Shown piece by piece: positions 32,383-44,865 of a stretch of 64,000 nucleotides of DNA. How positions within the stretch are numbered: position 1 is the stretch's first letter; each line of letters starts with the position of its first letter. The notes under the pieces are model-generated. The model searched no databases, was not told where the DNA came from, and saw only the letters and a program-made list of their open reading frames with translations. Origin of the DNA: Pyrrhosoma nymphula (Eukaryota > Arthropoda > Insecta > Odonata > Coenagrionidae); assembly GCA_963573305.1 (NCBI GenBank), contig OY754336.1:16528699-16592698 (forward strand), written 5' to 3'. A program made the translations under genes and the position numbers.

Positions 32383-35300
32383 CAGGGGTGCCCAACTTTT
32401 CTGTATATAAGATCTACTTTTTATCTTAAAAGTGTGTCGCGATCGACTTATTGTCATAGGCGTAGTCTAAGGGGGAAGAAGGGGTGGCAAATGCATACTA
32501 TGTTTATACACTGTGTTTCAGCATAAGGTGCATTCCAGCGAGGTATGGGTAGATATGTAAAATATATGTTCAAAACTATTTTTTATTTTTAAATCACTTA
32601 TTAAGTTTTCGAGATATAGGCTCCTGAAGAAAATAAATTTCCAGACCCAACTTTTGATAGCAGCATTCCGTACATGCGGTACCTAAAAAATTCGATTTTC
32701 CGACACTTTTTCGAGATAGATTTTTACTAATTTAAAATGCAATTTAATTTTTTTATCAACTGCAATGCATAAGTTGTTGTACTATTTGTTCGTAAATATA
32801 AAAAAGTTGTTATAAAAATGCACAGTATGGCTGATAATAAGATTACAATATTTCACTTTCTCGTTTTTTTTGGGCCAAGACAATTTATCATGAGAGAATA
32901 ATGTGACTTACTTTTTGCAAATTTATCAATAGCTCGCTAAGTACACCTCGTACTGAAATATAGATATACAGCTTATCTACCTACGTAAAAAAACATCAAC
33001 AATAAGTATTTAAAGGGCCAAAAAACTCACGTCCAGGGGAATTAAAAGAACATGGATAATTATTAACAATATTTATTAATTCAAAGTAGCCACAGATAAA
33101 TACAGATTTAGAATTTACTTTGTTCCCTTACATTAATGGGAAGACTGAGTTTGCATGTCTCTAACCAAGGAATCATAATCAGGTGTATATCCTGACAAAG
33201 ATAATAGTAATGAGTCTTCTGTATGGGAATCAGTCAGGACAGAACGTTGTTTAGTCTTCGTTAGCTTCAAGTATGAAAATGCCGATTCGCAAAGGTATGT
33301 AGATCCGAAACAAGAATAGATATATTCGCTACATTTGGTGACACTGGGATATTTTTCTCGGTTGACATATTTCCAAAAATCTTCTTCAGATTTTCTGGCT
33401 TGTAAGTTTAAGTCAGTTTGTAAATTTATAATTTCATTTTCTAATGCCTTTTGATCCATATGAAATATGTCTGAAATGTTTTGGCTAATGCGTTTCACAC
33501 TTACATCTTTTTTAAAAGGAAAATATATAAATTCCACCATTTCTTTAATTATTTCAAAATCCTGGGATCTTACCTCAAAATCTTCAATTACTTTTTGGAT
33601 TTCCGCGACGTATTTGTCGATCTTATACTTAATATTTTTGTTTTTGTAGGTTATCCGCCATATTTGGAAAATGATTCAGATTATTTTGTTGCAGATCTTC
33701 TATTAGCAAAATAAATTTTGTTTTATATGCGTCTATGCAGCTGATCATATCAATTACTGTTATATTTTTACCTTGTAATTCTAAATTTAAATGACTTAAT
33801 ATTGAAGTAAAATCGGTAAGAAATGCCAAATCATTAAGCCAAGTTTCATCATTTAAATTTTCACAGTTTCCATCTTGTTCGTGAAGAAAATCTATAATTT
33901 CAGGCAATAAATCACGAAATCGCTGCAGAAATTTACCTCTGCTCAGCCATCTGACAACGGTATGTAGTAATAATTCAGGTTGGCCTTCATCGAGCTGCAG
34001 TTGGAAGAGACACCGTTTGAGGGAACTTACTCGAATTGAATTAACAATTTTAAATGCTATGCCCATTACCTCTTTTGTGTTTAGTCTCTTACTAGCTAAC
34101 ACTTGCTGGTGAATTATGCAGTGATAGCTCAAAAAGGCTAGGAATTCATCTTCAGTTCGACATAAGGCTATAAATCCATTTTTGAAACCTATCATTGCAG
34201 CTGCGCCATCCGTTGCTATTGAGATTAATTTGAAAAGTGGTACTTTCAAATCTTAGAGCAAGTTTTTAAAGGCTTTGAATATGTCGACACCTCTAGTCCT
34301 TTTCTTCAAAGAAATCATACCCAACAATTCTTCTTTAGATGTAAAATCCTTAAAAATCATACGAACGAAAACAAGTAATTGTGCTGTATCACTTATATTT
34401 GTCGATTCATCACACTGAATGGAAAAACAAGAACATCTATTAATATCATTAATTAACTGCTCTTTTACATTCCCACTCATCATTTCAATTCGTCGTACCA
34501 CTGTGTTTTGAGACAATTGTAGATCTTGAATTGCAGCAACAATTTCACTCTTGTTCTTAAAATCGTTAAAAAGTGAATCTGACCTTTCCAAAAATATTTC
34601 TTTTACAAATTCACCGTCAGAAAATGGCTTGCATTTTTTTGCTAAGAGATAGCTTACTTTGAATGATGCAGTAGTTACTGCTTGTGACTTCAACCTTGGC
34701 TTTTTCAAAACGCTTTGTTGATTTGTTAATCGAGTTTTAAGATCCCTAACTTTATGTTTTCTCAGTTCAGAATTTGGTGGATAATCTGTTTGATACTTGT
34801 TATGTAAAGGTAAAAAATGTCTCTCCAGATTACTCTTCTTAGTAATGGCTACCGAAGTAAGGCATATTAAACAACAGCATTTATCATTCACCATTGTAAA
34901 AAAGTAATCGAGCTCCCATTCTTCATTGAAGTGATAAGTTTTAGATTTATTCGGTTTACTACTCATGTTCATGGGTGTACTAGAATGCAAAGAAATATGA
35001 CAATTTTAAGAATAAATATTGAATTAAATATTTTCCTAGAAAATTCAAAAACTCGTGAACTGCGGCAATTATCTCCGCTACATTGAGAGAAATAATAACA
35101 ATCCTGCATACTACAATCGGGGACAACAATACAAGTATATAAAAATCTAATATAGATATATTCGAATTTACAAGAAGTATGTTAAAGTTACAATATATTT
35201 ATTACGGTTTACAATACTGACCTCTTACTTTAGATAGAATTACTGTTATTCCTAATATATTTGTAATACTGTCCCTTATTTTTCTCCCAGTGTAATGACC

Positions 35301-35844
35301 GCAGTTTAGAGATCTGTTGCCGTGAATGCTCACTTATCAAGTAAATAGATAGGTAAGAAAAGCAATTTAATTTAAATCAAAGAAAATGTACTTACATTTT
35401 AAACAGAAGAAAAATTTAAATCCAACGTGGTCACCGAGGATAAATAATATTGCTTAATAATGACACAGTTAATACAAAAGAAAAGAAGCTACCGTATGGC
35501 ACTACCAAATATTCAAGCTGACTGACTGTGTTCTTCGATGAGTCGAGTTGTAACTGTTGCGTTCGCGCGTTGTGTCCGGTGACAATGTAACACATAAGTC
35601 AAAATGTATTGTGCTGGGTGAGCGGAGATAACAGTGTCTGGCTGTCAGAATTCTAGGTATTCATGAACTTGGCAAGTTCCCAGAATACATTCAACTATTA
35701 CTACTAAGTTTTGTCTTCTGAAATCGCTTCAAAGTCACGGGAGTACACGGAATTCTGCCCCAGAAATTGCGAGAGATCGACGATCGACCAAAATTGGCCT
35801 AGCGATCGACCGGTCGATCGCAATCGACTTGTTGGACACCCCTG
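32383..35844 (-). mobile_element. Complete hAT transposon, 3.46 kb
   Basis: Terminal inverted repeats CAGGGGTGCCCAAC (from 32383) and GTTGGACACCCCTG (to 35844), with one mismatch, are flanked by a perfect 8-bp duplication atatacat at 32375-32382 and 35845-35852. An 8-bp duplication and CAGGG ends are hAT hallmarks. GC-rich subterminal repeats with gatcgac motifs lie near both ends (32440-32452 and 35770-35828), as expected for transposase binding. The transposase is on the minus strand. The intact duplication indicates a fairly recent insertion. Confidence 0.95.
33133..34990 (-). pseudogene. hAT transposase (ZBED5/SCAND3-like), two lesions
   Basis: A transposase of about 600 residues, read from ATG at 34990. 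A BED zinc finger with C40-x2-C43 and H58-x4-H63 would bind the ends. The first catalytic Asp is D194 in IQCDESTNISD. A TAA at 34255-34253 breaks the frame, which continues in phase with ISIATDGAAAM (second Asp), HCIIHQQ and RWLSRGKFL (insertion domain). A one-base shift near 33630 then separates the C-terminal part, which has CESAFSYLKLTKTK with the catalytic Glu and ends QTQSSH at 33133. Two lesions in an otherwise readable protein mean recent inactivation. Closest in style to animal ZBED5, SCAND3 and FAM200-type proteins. Confidence 0.9.
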
Positions 35845-35852
35845 ATATACAT

Positions 35853-38800
35853 AATCGCGAGAAAGTCAGTCATATCCGTCAGCGACTGAAGAACTGTGAA
35901 GCCTTATGTTGGAATATGATGCGATTGAGTAGATTTGGGTTGCCAATCGTTGTCTCTTGAATTACTGCAAACTCATACAATAATTCACCTTTCGAATGAC
36001 AATTTTAGGTTGAGTGTGAATACTCAGCTGTTTTAAAATGGAGGTAAGTTAGCATAATTATTTTTTAAATAAAATTGGGAAAATATTTGAATCTCAAACG
36101 GAGAGTAGAATTAAGAAAATATCATTAAGAAAAAAATTAAAGTGAAGTGTTCTTCAGCAGTTCGTCAAAACTTTTGTTAGGCATAACATAAAGCCATTTA
36201 CTGAATACCTTTACCATTAAGGTGTCAAAGGAATCTAAAAAGATATCTTAATAAATCAGCTGTGAAGTAGGGAAACCAACATTTGAACTTAATTAGGATT
36301 ATCCACTCGTCGTCATCTTCTTTACAGTCGTGAACATTTAAGGTATATAAACTATACATTTCATATTTGATTCAGCCATTCATGCAATAAAGCATACAAT
36401 AATTTATTGAGTTGAATCATATAATATAAAAAAGAAAGATCTCTTTTCTTCACTCATTGTCTGTTCTGTTTATTCCGTAGTGGTAGCCAAGCTGCGAGGA
36501 GATGAACTGTATAGAGACACTTAAAAACCACACAGAAATAAAGAAAGGAAAGGTTTATTGCTCTGAGTTGTCTTAAGTCATTTGTAACGCTAAGAGTATA
36601 CATTTAGAAGAACAAATAATTTTCCTTAATTTGTTAAAATTGAGTTTTAAAGAATGAGAGGGAAAATGATGACAAGACAACATTAAAATAACTCTTCTCG
36701 CAGTGCCTCTCCACGAATTAAAAATATTATCTCCATTCAGTGTGATCATTGATGATTTATTTTAGTCTCTCCTGAAATGCTTGATTATTTCAAGTCTCTC
36801 CTCTTAGAAGGTGAAAATATGCTTCTTTTCAAATCTATTGTCGCGTTTCTAGAAAGACTATTAGACCTGAGAGGCATAATTTTATATTGATGCTGGTGAG
36901 AAATCTTACCGTCAAATGCAAGCTGTTAAACGCTGTTTGGCTTAGAGCGAAACAACGTTGCAACACCCGAATAAATCATACCGACAATTAAAGCGTCAAT
37001 TGGGTTAGGGTTAGGTGATGGGGTCCTGTCTTCCACCTCAAGACATCCTACTCCAGACATGTAATTTTGTTTACCAATTTTGTGGGGCTCTTTTTACTAT
37101 GTAATTATGGCTATTCAGACTCTGGGAGCTTGGAATAAATTGGAAGTGCTCAAAATCAAATGGGCTATAATTTCTCAATATTTCTGAAATGGTGAATTAA
37201 GCATGAAAGAATAAAGATTCTCGTGATAGTGATCTCATGCTTGAGACTCTTATGATGGAGGAATGTAATATCGAGAGAATGTACATTTAAATAATGCCCG
37301 AGGTATTTACCTCATGTAGATAAATAATGAAGGACACTCGAGAAACATAGCTAAATCCTGTGGTAAGGCTAGCCTAAACAGCAACAGGAATAGTGAAAGA
37401 AAGGATTATTTGCAGTACATATTCCAATTTTTTAAATGCTTCTTGTCGTTATATTACCTCTCATTCTTTAAATTCAGTTAAAAAACTAAGTAAACTTTTT
37501 TTTTCTTTTTAATGGGTACTCTTCGTGTTAAAAAAGTGGAAAACTGCAAAGAATTCTTTCTTTTACTATTAATACGTTCCAACTCATCTGCCTTGTGACA
37601 ACATCATTCATTAGCAACAAGAATTTCTCATGTATCGCTGCGCTGTTTTTGGTCTGCATTCCTGTTGATACTTTTACTGTAGAAAAATATTTTAAGGAAG
37701 ATTTTTCTCTTTCAGAACATAGCTTGTATTTCGAAAAAGCTAAATAATAAATTTAATGGCGGTGAAATCTTCGTTCTCTTGACTAGGAGTTATTTTTGCA
37801 CGACATTTTTTGAGAAAAGTAATATTTTCAGGTAGGAAATCTCACAACTAGAATCTTGTTGGAATATTTTTGCAAAAGCTTAGACTTCGTAGATATTTTA
37901 ATAAATGCCTTTGGTTGCTGGTTTTGTAATGAGAGTCGCAATTGTTAACTTAGCACATAAGTAATATAACTGTTGAAGGAGATGTCATATATTTTTCTTC
38001 GACTCCTGCTGTTTAATAATTTTACACAGTTTTCTGAATAAAACGTGCAAATATAGAATTCTAGGGAACTTTAATTTGACTTGAGGTGGCTATAGCTGCG
38101 CTGTATAATTGAGATACGTCCGAAAAACGTGTTATATTTTATATATGATTGAAAGCAGCTTTGGTAGTCGGAGTATGCTGGGATATTTAACTCATTTAAT
38201 GTTTTTATTAATAGAAGCTGTGGGTTAAGTGCTTTTAATTGTAATGATGACATTTCCTAAGTGAATAGTGAACTTAGAGAAATCGAAAGGGTTTGCTTCT
38301 TACAACTGACTAGACTGAGTGGGACATTATGACTTAGTGCAAGGTATACTCTCTTCGTTTTTCCGAAAGAGATGAAGTCCATGCTTTCATGGAAATAATC
38401 CGAAGACCTAGTAGGACATTATTGTCATTATCATCAATAGTTATCAATCCGGAGATTCGTTTGCTACAGCACTCCACTACACTCTCCTATCACCTAACCG
38501 TGGTATACACTCATAAGTAAAGTTCACTTTAATAAACCAGTCAAATTAGCTCAAAATGGCGGCGAATCGTGCATTAAATCATGGGCTTCCTATTTTTCCA
38601 GGAATGTGCAGGGTTTGGTCCCCTAAACAACGCCTAATAAAGTCCCATCGATTTCAGGCGCCGCGGGGGGTGACAGGGGGTCCCAAGGTCACTTTTATCA
38701 GATTTCGGCGTTTATCTCGAAAACGGTGCATCGCACAGAAACTTTCTATCCTTTTAATATTAAAGCTGATAAAATTTACTTTCAAATGGTATATCCATGT

Positions 38801-39280
38801 TTTAACTAAGTGTTACCGTTTTCGACATATGAGCAGTTGAATATGAAAATTTGTCAAAAAAAAGTGGTAGCGGTTCAGGTATCTCGTCAACCTTTCTCTT
38901 CTAACTCTTTCCCCTTCCATTTTACAGAAAACTCGTGGGAAATAAAGTTGTAGGGCGAGATATTTCCTTCAAAAATGTATGCAGTTATGCTAATTTATAA
39001 CGTCGCTAATAATGTGCCTGATTGATTTCATTCTTGAGCTTCAACGGTGATTTTTCCCATTCATTCCTCCTTGCAGAATTGTTATCAAGAGACATTAGTT
39101 CATCAAAATACGTCCAATAAGTCTGTTCCATCTTCTCAAAGTATTTATTAAACATCTATTCTCTTCAAATTTCGAAACCTTTCTTGATTGGTTCTTCTCT
39201 CCGCCCATTTCATGAAGTCTCCTTCATCCATTATCTATTTTAGCCATTTATTTATTTATTTTTGCGAAGTACTTCTGTTT
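35853..39280. other. AT-rich stretch, no feature seen
   Basis: About 3.4 kb without a recognised gene or repeat. A short GC-richer patch at 38550-38720 contains a 94-codon open frame (38556-38840) with no known motif. Possibly intronic. Confidence 0.4.
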
Positions 39281-39284
39281 AAAC

Positions 39285-39720
39285 TAAAAATTAAATTGCG
39301 AGTCACAGAAATGGACTTTTGGCAGAGATCGGCCAGGAAATCAAGAATAGAAAGAGTCAGAAATGAGGATATAAGAGAAATCATGGAGGTAAAAAAGAAT
39401 GCAGTGGAGACTTCGGAAGAAAGAAGATAAAGATGGTTTGGACACGTCCAAAGAATGGGGGACGAGAGAATACCGAAAACTGCTCTAAAATGGACACCGA
39501 AAGGCAGAAGGAAAAGAGGAAGACCCAAGAAGTCATGGTGGGATGGAGTGAGGAAGGCAATGGATAGGATGGGGTTGGATAGATGTGGGAGATGCATTTG
39601 ATAGGGACGGGTGAAGAGTGAGGACTGGGTGATCAAATTAAGGGTATTAAGGAATTTTACTTATGAAAGATGGATATGTGGGGTTTGGTGAGGGAAGCTG
39701 ATGTAGAGTGGAAAATCCCA
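39285..39720 (+). pseudogene. LINE C-terminal tail, different family
   Basis: The plus strand encodes EMDFWQRSARKSRIERVRNE, a frame break, RWFGHVQRMGDERIPKTALK, GRRKRGRPKKSWWDGV and, later, SEDWVIK. This is the conserved C-terminal part of a non-LTR retrotransposon protein of the family reading MDFWRRSAR-SRLDR. It differs from the 26.7-kb LINE. It is 5'-truncated and interrupted by stops. Only the 3' end of the element is present. Confidence 0.7.
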
Positions 39721-39729
39721 AATTAAAAA

Positions 39730-41130
39730 AACTTCGTTTTTTTCGTCCTTAGCCCTCTAGCCGTTTGAAATTTCTTCCACTGATAAAATTTCTTCTTTAC
39801 TTGGGCTATTCTGCTCACAATATCTTTCTTGTATATTCCATCGTTTGGTGATTCTACTTCTCTAATATCAAAATTATTCAACTTGTTAACGCGTTTCCTA
39901 CCCAAATCTTATGGTGACTTAGTCACCTTTTTTTATTCTAAAAAAATCATTATTTTTAATTTTCTTAACATAAATCTTCAAATTGTATTTCATCATAGTA
40001 CTGTCTACGCAGTTCAGCATTCTCGACAAATCTTTATTATTTGAGGAGAAAGGATGAGCTCGTTTCTTTTTTCATAATATGCTTTATTTGTTTTGCTGGC
40101 TTAGTATTGAAATACTACTCAAGATCATAGCTCTTATGACACCTTTCGTCTGGCACTCCAGTTTTTAATCCTGCTCTATTATTCCTATTTTTCTTTTTCA
40201 GTCCTCTGGACCACTTTCCACGTTTCAGAATTTTCTTTTATTTCGCGAGGCGTTTTGCCTTGGAAACATTTGTCCACGTGGAGCTAAGACAAGCGACAAA
40301 TTCCATTGATGTTTTCGTGCCACTTCGGTGAGATTGTCATTCTGCGGAAGGACGCTCACCGCGAGGAGGAGATTTTAATGTTTTACTCCTCCCTTTCTCT
40401 CCATCCCTTCGCGCCTACTCCTCATCAATCGGTGGAGATGGTCCACCCTCTTATAATTCGCTTTGTCCTCCGCCTCCACTCTCTTTTCCCCCATCCCCTT
40501 ACTCTACCTCCCGCTCCCCTCTCCATCCTAACATATTTTCTCTTCCCTCATCGTCAGCGTGTTTCTATTTATGTTCATTGGTAATCCAATGTGTGGCTAA
40601 TTTTCTTGAATTGAATTTAATTATTTCCAGTTCTAGGCTGAAATTTCATTCAAATATTATTTTTTATTTTTTAGTAGGATGTTAACATATTTATTTTTTT
40701 CAGATTTTTTGATGAAATTTTATTTTTTTTAGAAAATGGTGCTAACATATTTTATTTTCATTTTTTAGTCTTAACTTATTTGTTTTGTAGTTTTTTAGTT
40801 TGTTTAGTTTGTTTGTAGTTTTATAAAGATTTTATTAACTAGAACTAAAAAAATGCTAGGACTGTTTAAAAGAAAAATTTGCCAGGTTGTGGACTTTATG
40901 CGACGACTCTCTGATTGTTTCTCGGGACGAGAGTCGGATGCTTTGCCACTATTCCACCTCGAATTACAGTATAAGGAGGGTATTTCGTTGCATTATTAAT
41001 ATTTAGTTATCAATGAAGTGGTAACCATGGATCTATGGGAAAGCGAGTTAAAGAAAAAAATGTAAAAAGGTTGAAGAATACTGGAAAAAATAATTCTTTT
41101 AAATTATTTAAAAAAAAGTAAATCTGTAAG
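39730..41130. other. AT-rich DNA with T-rich tracts
   Basis: No gene recognised. 40590-40860 is strongly T/A-rich with repeated ttttattttttag-like runs. 40380-40560 is C/T-rich. Confidence 0.4.
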
Positions 41131-41135
41131 TCGTA

Positions 41136-41710
41136 TTGAACGATTTTCGTCGTCATAAAGGGATAACTTTTGTTTCGTTTCGTCCGTCGGAAGCGAGGCT
41201 AGGAGATGCCGCGGAGAAGATATTTAAATTATATAGACACCAATGTCTGACGCGACGAGGTCTTAACGAGTTGGATGATAGCACCAGAGTGCGGAAGGAG
41301 GGTGCTGCTGAGCGGGGATTCCTGGGCGTAATGAGGAGATGGCGGGAGGGGATGTGTGGAGGCGCGGTGCTCTCTGCGCCGCCGCGGGGGTGGATGCTGC
41401 GATCCGCGTGCTGGTTGCTGTTGTGTCTCTCGGTGCCTTCGCGCTCCGTTGCGCGCGCTTCTGTTATTCGTCGGAGAATGCGCTCTTGCGCACTCAACTT
41501 AATTGTCACGATTTTGAAGGAGAGAGAGAGAGAGATGGAGGACCGAGGAGGTCTCTTTGCTTGGCCGGGGGAAATGCCTCGAGCTACCTCAACAACTTCG
41601 AGTGGAGAGAGAGTTCCCCAAAAGATGGATTATCGTTCGTTCGGTTACTTCATTTGTGTCCGTCTTGAGTCTCCATACTCGGTACATATTCCTTTCATGC
41701 GTTAAACCGA
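41136..41710. promoter_or_regulatory. CpG-rich block with GA tract
   Basis: Dense CG dinucleotides over 41160-41600 and an (AG)n tract at about 41520-41536. Long open frames occur on both strands and in three phases (the longest, 41136-41705, has 189 codons). None has a recognisable domain, and the frames probably reflect GC composition. Candidate promoter or 5' exon. Confidence 0.3.
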
Positions 41711-41835
41711 TGATCGTTCCTTCCCACGGTTATATATTTATAAACTATCTCTGGAATGGTGATTTTAAAGGTTTTTTCTTTTTATTTTGGTAGACACTGG
41801 ATTCTACCTATGTCTGATATTCGATCATAATTTCA

Positions 41836-42215
41836 TAGTTACTTAGGTGGCCATTTAAACCGTAAGATGTTTTTGGCCTCGTCAACCGCTTGTCTCCACC
41901 TCGGCCTGTCCTGCATGGTGTTTTCATCCGAACCTATTTTTCTCCTCATGTCCCTCAGCATCTGGTTGGTCCACCTCAATCTTGGTCTTCCTGGAGGTCT
42001 TTTTCTTATTGGTCTCCCCTTCATTATGGTTTTCAGTAAAGAAATATCCTCTCTTCTATTTACATGACCCGCCCATCTCAGTCTTCTGCATTTTGCTTCC
42101 ACCACGATGTTTGCTTCCGTAAAGAGTTCTCTTAGCTCCTTATTATTCCTAATTCGCCACGGTTCCTATTCTTTTATTGGTCCATATATTGTCCTTAGTA
42201 TTTTACTTTCATAAG
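41836..42215 (-). pseudogene. LINE C-terminal tail
   Basis: The minus strand encodes, after ILRTIYGPIKE near 42200-42170, the run CRRLRWAGHVNRREDISLLK, then RKRPPGRPRLRWTNQML and RPRWRQAVDEAKNI before a stop near 41839. This is the typical end of RTE-type LINE proteins (RLRWAGHV, GRPRLRW, RWR-VDEAK). The last 88 codons are open, so this copy is less decayed than most here. The upstream part is missing. Confidence 0.75.
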
Positions 42216-42219
42216 TAAT

Positions 42220-43320
42220 AATTTCATACGGGTGGATAAATGTTACTGAATGATCCACGAGACTTGAGTATTTAAATATTCGGTATTTTTCAGAAAGATC
42301 ATAAGACCGGAACCTATTTTGGCTTACTAGAATGAAAATTGATTATGTTAAATTTTCGGGATTGATATAACTAATAGAAACCAACTTTTTTCTGGGCGAA
42401 TTATTTTTAAATACTCATAAAATTCTTCCTTGTGTCTTACGTTATAATATGCTGTCTAGTGGCGTAGCTACGATTACTTGGTTCATATGTTTTTTTCCCG
42501 TTGGTTTAGTCATTATTTAGCGATACCGTAACCTTGGTAACAATGTCCTAAATCAGCTATTTCCAACCTTTATTGTGTGCGTCCCATTTGACCACCCACT
42601 TTCACAAATTGTGTCCCTTAGTTCGTCGTCATTTCCATTACTACTGCTACTTCAAGCTTACTTCTGCCATTATTGAATTTATTCGCGTGCCACCAAGCCA
42701 CGAACCCGTCTGAGTACACGTACCACAAGTTGAAAACCCTTTCCCTGTTCATATGCTATCCTTAACGATGCCTCTTAGTGAATATTAAAATCGGGTTCTA
42801 TATAGATATTTGGTACGACATCATGCTCTCATTTGTTGTAATTTAATTTTTGAATCTAAACTCTAAGGCATAATACAACAGAGCGAAAATAAAACTAAAT
42901 GGGGAATCGGAATAGGAAGTGGAATTTTGGGAAATCACGCAATTTGTACTCTATAAATTTTGATTTTTTATCTACACCCACATGGAAAGGGTAAGGACAT
43001 TGAAGACAAAGTTGGTTGAGGAGCTAATAAAGCTCTTTGAATTATTGAGTCAAAGATATTCGGCTTGCTAAAGGGTCATAGTTTTTAAAAAACAAAATAC
43101 AGTAAATGTGCGAAATGTAATGAGCTTACGGTTGTTCCAAAATAAGGAGAATGATGAAATTGACAACAGCGAATATAAGTCCACTTGCGGGGACAGCCTA
43201 TTTACTGAAAATTTATATATGTGTGATAGTAAGATTTGATGAGGGAATTTGACTGCATTAGCAAATTCACTTGATTGACGAAATTGGCCTGTCGAATAAC
43301 TCTGTTTAATGTTGGTAAGT
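42220..43320. other. AT-rich stretch, no firm feature
   Basis: No gene recognised. The sequence at 42549-42610 (cagctatttccaacctttat then tgtgcgtccc) resembles one end of a hAT element, but no partner end or target duplication was found. Confidence 0.35.
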
Positions 43321-43325
43321 TTCTT

Positions 43326-43636
43326 TTGGGTTTCTGCGATTAAACTAAAGCTTTTAGCAACAGTTTCACCGTACTATTCTGCCGGCTTCGTCAGACATTC
43401 TAAATCAACAATGAAAAATAAATTAACAACCTGATCAGAGAAGATGGCTACACACTTCCTTTTACATGGAAAAGACTTTTGAAAAACTCAAGTATGAATT
43501 AATCATGCTGTACATAATAACCGCTTAAGTTTGTTTATTTATTTTTCATTGTTAATTTAGAATGCCTGACGAAGCCGGCAGAATAGCACAGCCAAACTGT
43601 TGCTAAAAAAGTTTAGTTAAATCGTAGAAATCCAAA
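43326..43636. mobile_element. Inverted-repeat element with hammerhead-like core
   Basis: Arms about 43326-43430 and 43529-43636 are inverted repeats around a 100-bp centre. Reading outward: CTGACGA, AGCCGGCAGAATAG, GAAAC or CAAAC, TGTTGCTAAAA, TTTAGTT and TAATCG(C/T)AGAAA. The sequence just outside the right arm (gaactgcgaaaatctacgaa) is repeated at 54360-54385, next to another degraded copy, so it belongs to the family's end. Interpreted as paired Penelope pseudo-LTR fragments. Confidence 0.6.
43364..43394 (-). ncRNA. Hammerhead-like core
   Basis: Minus strand: CTGACGA (43394-43388), A, a 4-bp stem GCCG/CGGT (one G-U) around an 11-nt loop, then GAAA (43367-43364). It is the same 31-nt length as the cores at 16681 and 18591. 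The right-arm partner (43566-43597) keeps CTGACGA but has CAAA in place of GAAA. Confidence 0.4.
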
Positions 43637-44189
43637 ATTTGAAATGAAAATGAACTGCGAAAATCTACGAAAAACTCTGTTTAATGTTCTAAACTACGCT
43701 CGAGTGACGCACAATACCCCTTTGACTGCTCATTTTTCTTAATTCAGGAAGATCTAGGATCACTAAGTACTGAAAACCTAATATCGCTTTGAGCGAGGAT
43801 GCAGAGACCCTACTTGTAACAATTATTTCCCTTGTAAGTATTGAAACATTCCGGGGAAAATGACGCAGTTCCTGGGAAATTGATGTATTTATTTTACGTC
43901 TCCACTCCCATTGAGGGTTTTAAGGCTCTAAGGCAATCGTGTTTTAGAGTAAAGAGCTGAAAGCGTGGAGAAAAACACATTTTCTGAAATCTGAAATTGC
44001 TTTTACGTGGAATATCGTCGATTCTGTGAGACAGGAAAGTGGTCAAAAAGGTTACTCTCTTTCTTTGATAAATAGATTTGATTTTAATTTGAAAAGAATA
44101 ACCTAAGGTAAAATAGTTACCTAGAGTATGTTTTTTAAGATAAAAACGTAATTAGATTGATCATATATCACTAAGGAAATGAGATGATA

Positions 44190-44456
44190 TATCAAACTAA
44201 GGTAATGAGAATAGCGAAGACAGAAGGGCCCTTAAATATATGGTTGGAGGAAGAAAAACTAAAGCAAGTAAGCTCGTAAGTACCTGGGAAGTATAGTAAA
44301 ACAGAATGGCAACTGTTCTGAAGAAATTAAAAGCAGAATTGGGCAAGGAAAAGTAGCATTTAGCAATATTAAGGAACTGGTGACAGCAAGGAACATCAAG
44401 ATGGATATTAGGAAAAGATTTGCAAAAACAAATTTTCTATTTACTTTTTCCATCCA
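44190..44456 (+). pseudogene. LINE reverse-transcriptase fragment
   Basis: The plus strand reads TKVMRIAKTEGPLNIWLEEE, KLKQVSS, a stop, then GSIVKQNGNCSEEIKSRIGQ, GKVAFSNIKELVTARNIKMD and IRKRFAKTNF. This is the stretch between the polymerase palm and the C-terminal tail of LINE reverse transcriptases (TKVM, KLKQVSSFKYLGS-type, EEIKSRI). Few lesions. Both ends are truncated. A different family from the fragment at 44866. Confidence 0.7.
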
Positions 44457-44865
44457 CTAATCCACTAATGGTGTATACTGATGGTATTTACTTTTTATTA
44501 AAACGCACCCAAAGGCTAAATGTTAAAAGGCTAAAAGGTGTTAATGTTTCTATGTTTAGAACATAATAAACCCTGAGTAAAATATATCGGAGTAGTGTTT
44601 TATATATTATCATTACGTTATATTACAAAATGTGTGAAGATATTTACTGTAGGTATCTGTTTTCCATAGTTATTCGTGGAAATCGTTTTTGGATAATTTA
44701 CTTTAAATGTTTTCTATTGCAGCCAATGCTGAAGCAATCAATGCATTTAAATCATTTACACATATTTCTCGTCTAACAAGATCCCTCGGTGTGAGTAGCG
44801 TGAATAATTATCGCAATTACGTTAACTATTGATTTTTTGTGTTCCCTAATTTCCATCCCGCGTAG

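Noticed and set aside
41136..41705. 189-codon open frame, the longest outside transposons on the plus strand
   Set aside because: It coincides with a CpG-rich block, has a 118-codon frame on the opposite strand and another on the same strand, and shows no recognisable motif. It is kept only as a CpG block.
42549..42610. Possible hAT terminus
   Set aside because: Only a loose resemblance at one end. No inverted partner or 8-bp duplication was found.
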